DNA from: Typha latifolia
Lineage: Eukaryota > Streptophyta > Magnoliopsida > Poales > Typhaceae
DNA: 64,000 nucleotides
Direction of reading: 5' to 3'
NCBI GenBank assembly: GCA_019914945.1
Contig: CM034102.1
Coordinates: 6,685,501-6,749,500, forward strand
Below, piece by piece: positions 61,215 through 64,000 of this stretch (position 1 is its first letter; every line of letters starts with the position of its first letter). The notes under the pieces are model-generated. The model worked only from the letters and a program-made list of their open reading frames with translations, did not search any database and had not been told where the DNA came from. The position numbers and the translations under genes were made by a program.

Positions 61215-64000
61215 ATGACTAACACAAGATCGATGGCGAAGCGTGGGACGATGGATGCCAACTCAGAATCGGATCCAAACGCTCCGACCACCGTGGGTAG
61301 CAATAGCGAAGCTAGCACCAGTGCCACGCCGAGTGCGCCCCTTTCCACGCCGCTCAATCCTAATGTGACAGCGGTCATGTAGCAAATGATGGAGCAACAA
61401 CAAAGAATGATGGACCACCAACAATGAATGCAAGAGGCCCTTGTGCAGTCCCTACACGAGGAGATTCGTATGATATCGCGTGGAGGGCTAACATCGGAAG
61501 AATCCGTCGTAACTACACCAGCGGCCAATCAAACTCCACCGACGATGAGAGTTTTTCTAGGGCAGACGGATGCATTGCTGCCCAACCCACCAAGACTAAG
61601 GATACCTTATCTGGCCCCACCAAGAGTGAACCATGGCATAGATAGGGGAAGGAATGAACCCCATCAAGGCAGGGGTGAACTAGGAGCAACGTTGCCATTT
61701 GATGATGAATACGTGATTGCTCGCGAGGAAGAGGAAAGTAGACATCGTGGACCAAAGATTCACATCCTCAATCCGCTAGCAATGAGGATGAATCCTCTAA
61801 TGGACAATGGGCGCGATTATGGCCTCCGCAAACGATCTGCTCGGGTGGAATTCCTAAAATTTAACAAAGGTAACCCTATTGATTAGATTTTTCATGCCAA
61901 ATAGTACTTTTCTTATCATGGCACGCCGAAAGAGGCTAAGGTACCTATTGCGAGCTTTCATTTGGAAGATGCAGCTTTACATTAGTACCAATCAATGCAT
62001 GCCCAACAACTGTTCGACAATTGGACGACATTCACATTTGTATTAGCTCGACGGTTTGGGACTGTTGGATATGAAGATTATGGGACTACACTCTCCAAAT
62101 CGACACAAAAGACTACTTTGGCAGCATATTAAGAAGACTTTGAGTGCCTTAGTAGCCGTTGTTTTCCAAGGTGGCCACAAGAAGCATTGAAGAGCACATT
62201 TTTGGCGGGACTACGTGCCAACATCTATTCAATGCAACCATGAACTTTGGTAGAGGCTTTTGAGATTGCCGCAAGGATGGAATAGAAGTACATGACTTTG
62301 AAAGAAGTTATGAGGATGAATTGGACTTCAAAGGATAGCCAATATATGCCATGGACGACGTCCACAACCGGCGGTTCTAGTTCCACGACGAAGTCACTGG
62401 CGCCCTCTTTCAGACAATGTGGTGCCCCGAGATCGACGACCGAATTTAGAGGAGGTGGCATGCAACCCAAGGGCCGGTCCTTGTCCCAAGCGTAGGTGGA
62501 TGAAAAATGAGCCAAGGGATTATGTTTTTGGTGTGACGAGCGCTACACTCTGGGACATCGATGCGCCAAGGCTTTGAGCAGCGTCATGTTGATCGATGGC
62601 TGTGACAAAGAGGCGGAGGGAGACATCACAGAGGAGATAGTTGGAGAGGCGCTTGAGGAGATAGTGGAGGAGAATATACAGGTCGAGATCTCGATACATG
62701 TGTACTCCGGCACTAGCACCCCAAAGACTCTACGGGTGGATGGGCTCGTCCAAAAGCTGTGTACACATCCTCATTGACACAGGAGGCACACGTAACTTTT
62801 TGGACGAGAGATTGGTACAAAGTATAGGACTTGAGATCGAGTCTACTATTGGGTTTGACGTGACCATAGGTGATGGTACTCGCCTGAGAGCTGATAGTGT
62901 ATGCCAATGAATAGTGGTACGAGTGCAAAGGCATAGCTTCACCTTGGACTTGTACCCGCTAGCCTTTCGAGGAGCTGACATTATGCTAGGCACCTAGTGG
63001 CTACAGAGTCTCGGCCCCGTCACATTTGATTTCTCACAAATCAGCCTCACATTTTAGAGAGATGGACGCGTGGTATGACTCGAGGGAGTTCGCACGCAAA
63101 CGAGCCCCTTTTTGCGGTCGTTGGTTGGCGCTCCACGGATATGCGAGATTACCTACTTCTTACAGCTGGCTTCCACAAAATCCTAATTTGGATTGCTTAT
63201 TAGCTATCTTTTCTAGACTCTTTGAGGCTCCAGGAGGGCTGCCACCTGCCAAGCATGCTGATCACAGCATCGAGATTGTACTGGGGGCCGAACCTGCAAA
63301 TGTACGACCCTACCGCTATCCACACATCTAGAAGGAAGAGATAACGAGGCTGGTTGCGGAGATGCTGGAGCAAGGCATCATTCATCCAAGTCAGAGCTCC
63401 TATTCATCCCTAGTTCTGTTGGTGAGAAAGAAGGACGACAGCTAGAATTTCTGCGTGGATTACCGCGCGCTAAACGCCATAACCGTCAAGGATAGGTACC
63501 CGATCCCAGTCATCGATGAGTTATTGGACGAGCTAACCGGAGCATCATACTTCATCAAGCTGGACCTACGTGCAGGATACCACCAGATCCGAGTGCGTGT
63601 AGAGGGCGTCCATAAAACGACGTTCCAAACTCATGATGGACACTATGAGTTTCGAGTAATGCCGTTTGGATTGATGAATACTCCAGCGTCCTTTCAAGGG
63701 CAGATGAATGACATATTCTGTCCACTTTTACGATGGTATGTGTTAGTATTCTTCGATGACATTTTGGTGTACAACAAGACTTAGAAGGAGCACTTGGATC
63801 ATTTACGGTCTGTGTTGGCGCTCTTGAGGGACCATTCCCTCAAGGTGAAGTGAAGTAAATGCCTATGGGGCGAACGACGAGTGGAGTACTTGGGACACAT
63901 CATTTCAGCCGAGCGAGTAACGGCCGACCCAAGCAAGGTGGAGTGCATGCTCAGCTAGACACAATCGAGGACGGTACGAGAGTTATGCGGTTTCCTTGGT
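61215..64000 (+). pseudogene. Ty3/gypsy gag-pol, inactivated, cut by the window end
   Basis: Gag starts at 61215 (MTNTRSMAKRG) and includes a capsid-like part (FLAGLRANIYSMQP..LVEAFEIAARME near 62196-62283). A zinc knuckle, CFWCDERYTLGHRC, lies near 62523-62570. Protease shows LIDTGGTRNF near 62771-62800 in the next frame. Reverse transcriptase shows [16 protein letters not shown] (63549-63596), [13 protein letters not shown] and the catalytic FFDDILVY near 63750, in a third frame. One frameshift lies near 62750 and another near 63180, and many in-frame stops are present (61380, 63329, 63443, 63782, 63851 and 63956 among them). RNase H, integrase and the 3' LTR would lie beyond 64000. Confidence 0.88.

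Noticed and set aside
1..64000. tRNA, rRNA, CRISPR or known microRNA genes
   Set aside because: No cloverleaf with a B-box, no rRNA-like sequence and no regular spaced repeats were seen. Common plant microRNA sequences I looked for were absent; the only tRNA-related signal is the retroelement primer site.

Overview
The window is nuclear DNA from a flowering plant. It looks like a monocot, most likely a commelinid: the exons are very GC-rich while the intergenic DNA is AT-rich, genes have GT-AG introns, and Tourist-like and hAT-like MITEs and Ty3/gypsy and LINE remnants are present. The species cannot be named from the sequence alone.

Four host genes can be supported, all on the + strand. They are an intronless family-GT34 glycosyltransferase (14266-15663), a five-exon D-type cyclin (29081-30612), a 14-exon nucleobase-ascorbate transporter of the LPE1 type (41006-46985), and a three-exon PADRE/DUF4228 protein starting MGNCQA (53819-55002). 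The exon maps of the three spliced genes were built by hand from reading frame, GT-AG borders and family conservation. All exon phases close, giving proteins of 340, 528 and 190 residues. The four genes are unrelated in function and share no evident regulation; this is ordinary plant gene order, not an operon or cluster.

The rest is repeats. The left end (1-4 kb) holds two oppositely oriented copies of one LTR family, a decayed LINE reverse-transcriptase piece and a 32-bp tandem repeat. Between genes lie solo LTRs, MITEs and many microsatellites. Four insertions were dated structurally by exact target-site duplications: a solo LTR at 37132-37813 (TSD gctta), a solo LTR at 58971-59740 (taagg), a hAT-type MITE at 56158-56744 (8-bp gaacttgc), and a Tourist-type MITE in transporter intron 8 at 44536-44681 (tta).

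The right end (57.4-64 kb) is a nested stack. A LINE with an ORF1/ORF2 ATGA overlap is interrupted in its endonuclease by a solo LTR, then interrupted again by a Ty3/gypsy element. That element has a perfect initiator-Met primer-binding site, and its gag-pol is broken by stops and two frameshifts; it runs off the window inside reverse transcriptase. No previously undescribed system was found. The most unusual signal is a set of clustered TTCGAA palindromes in the upstream part of three LTRs that belong to at least two families.
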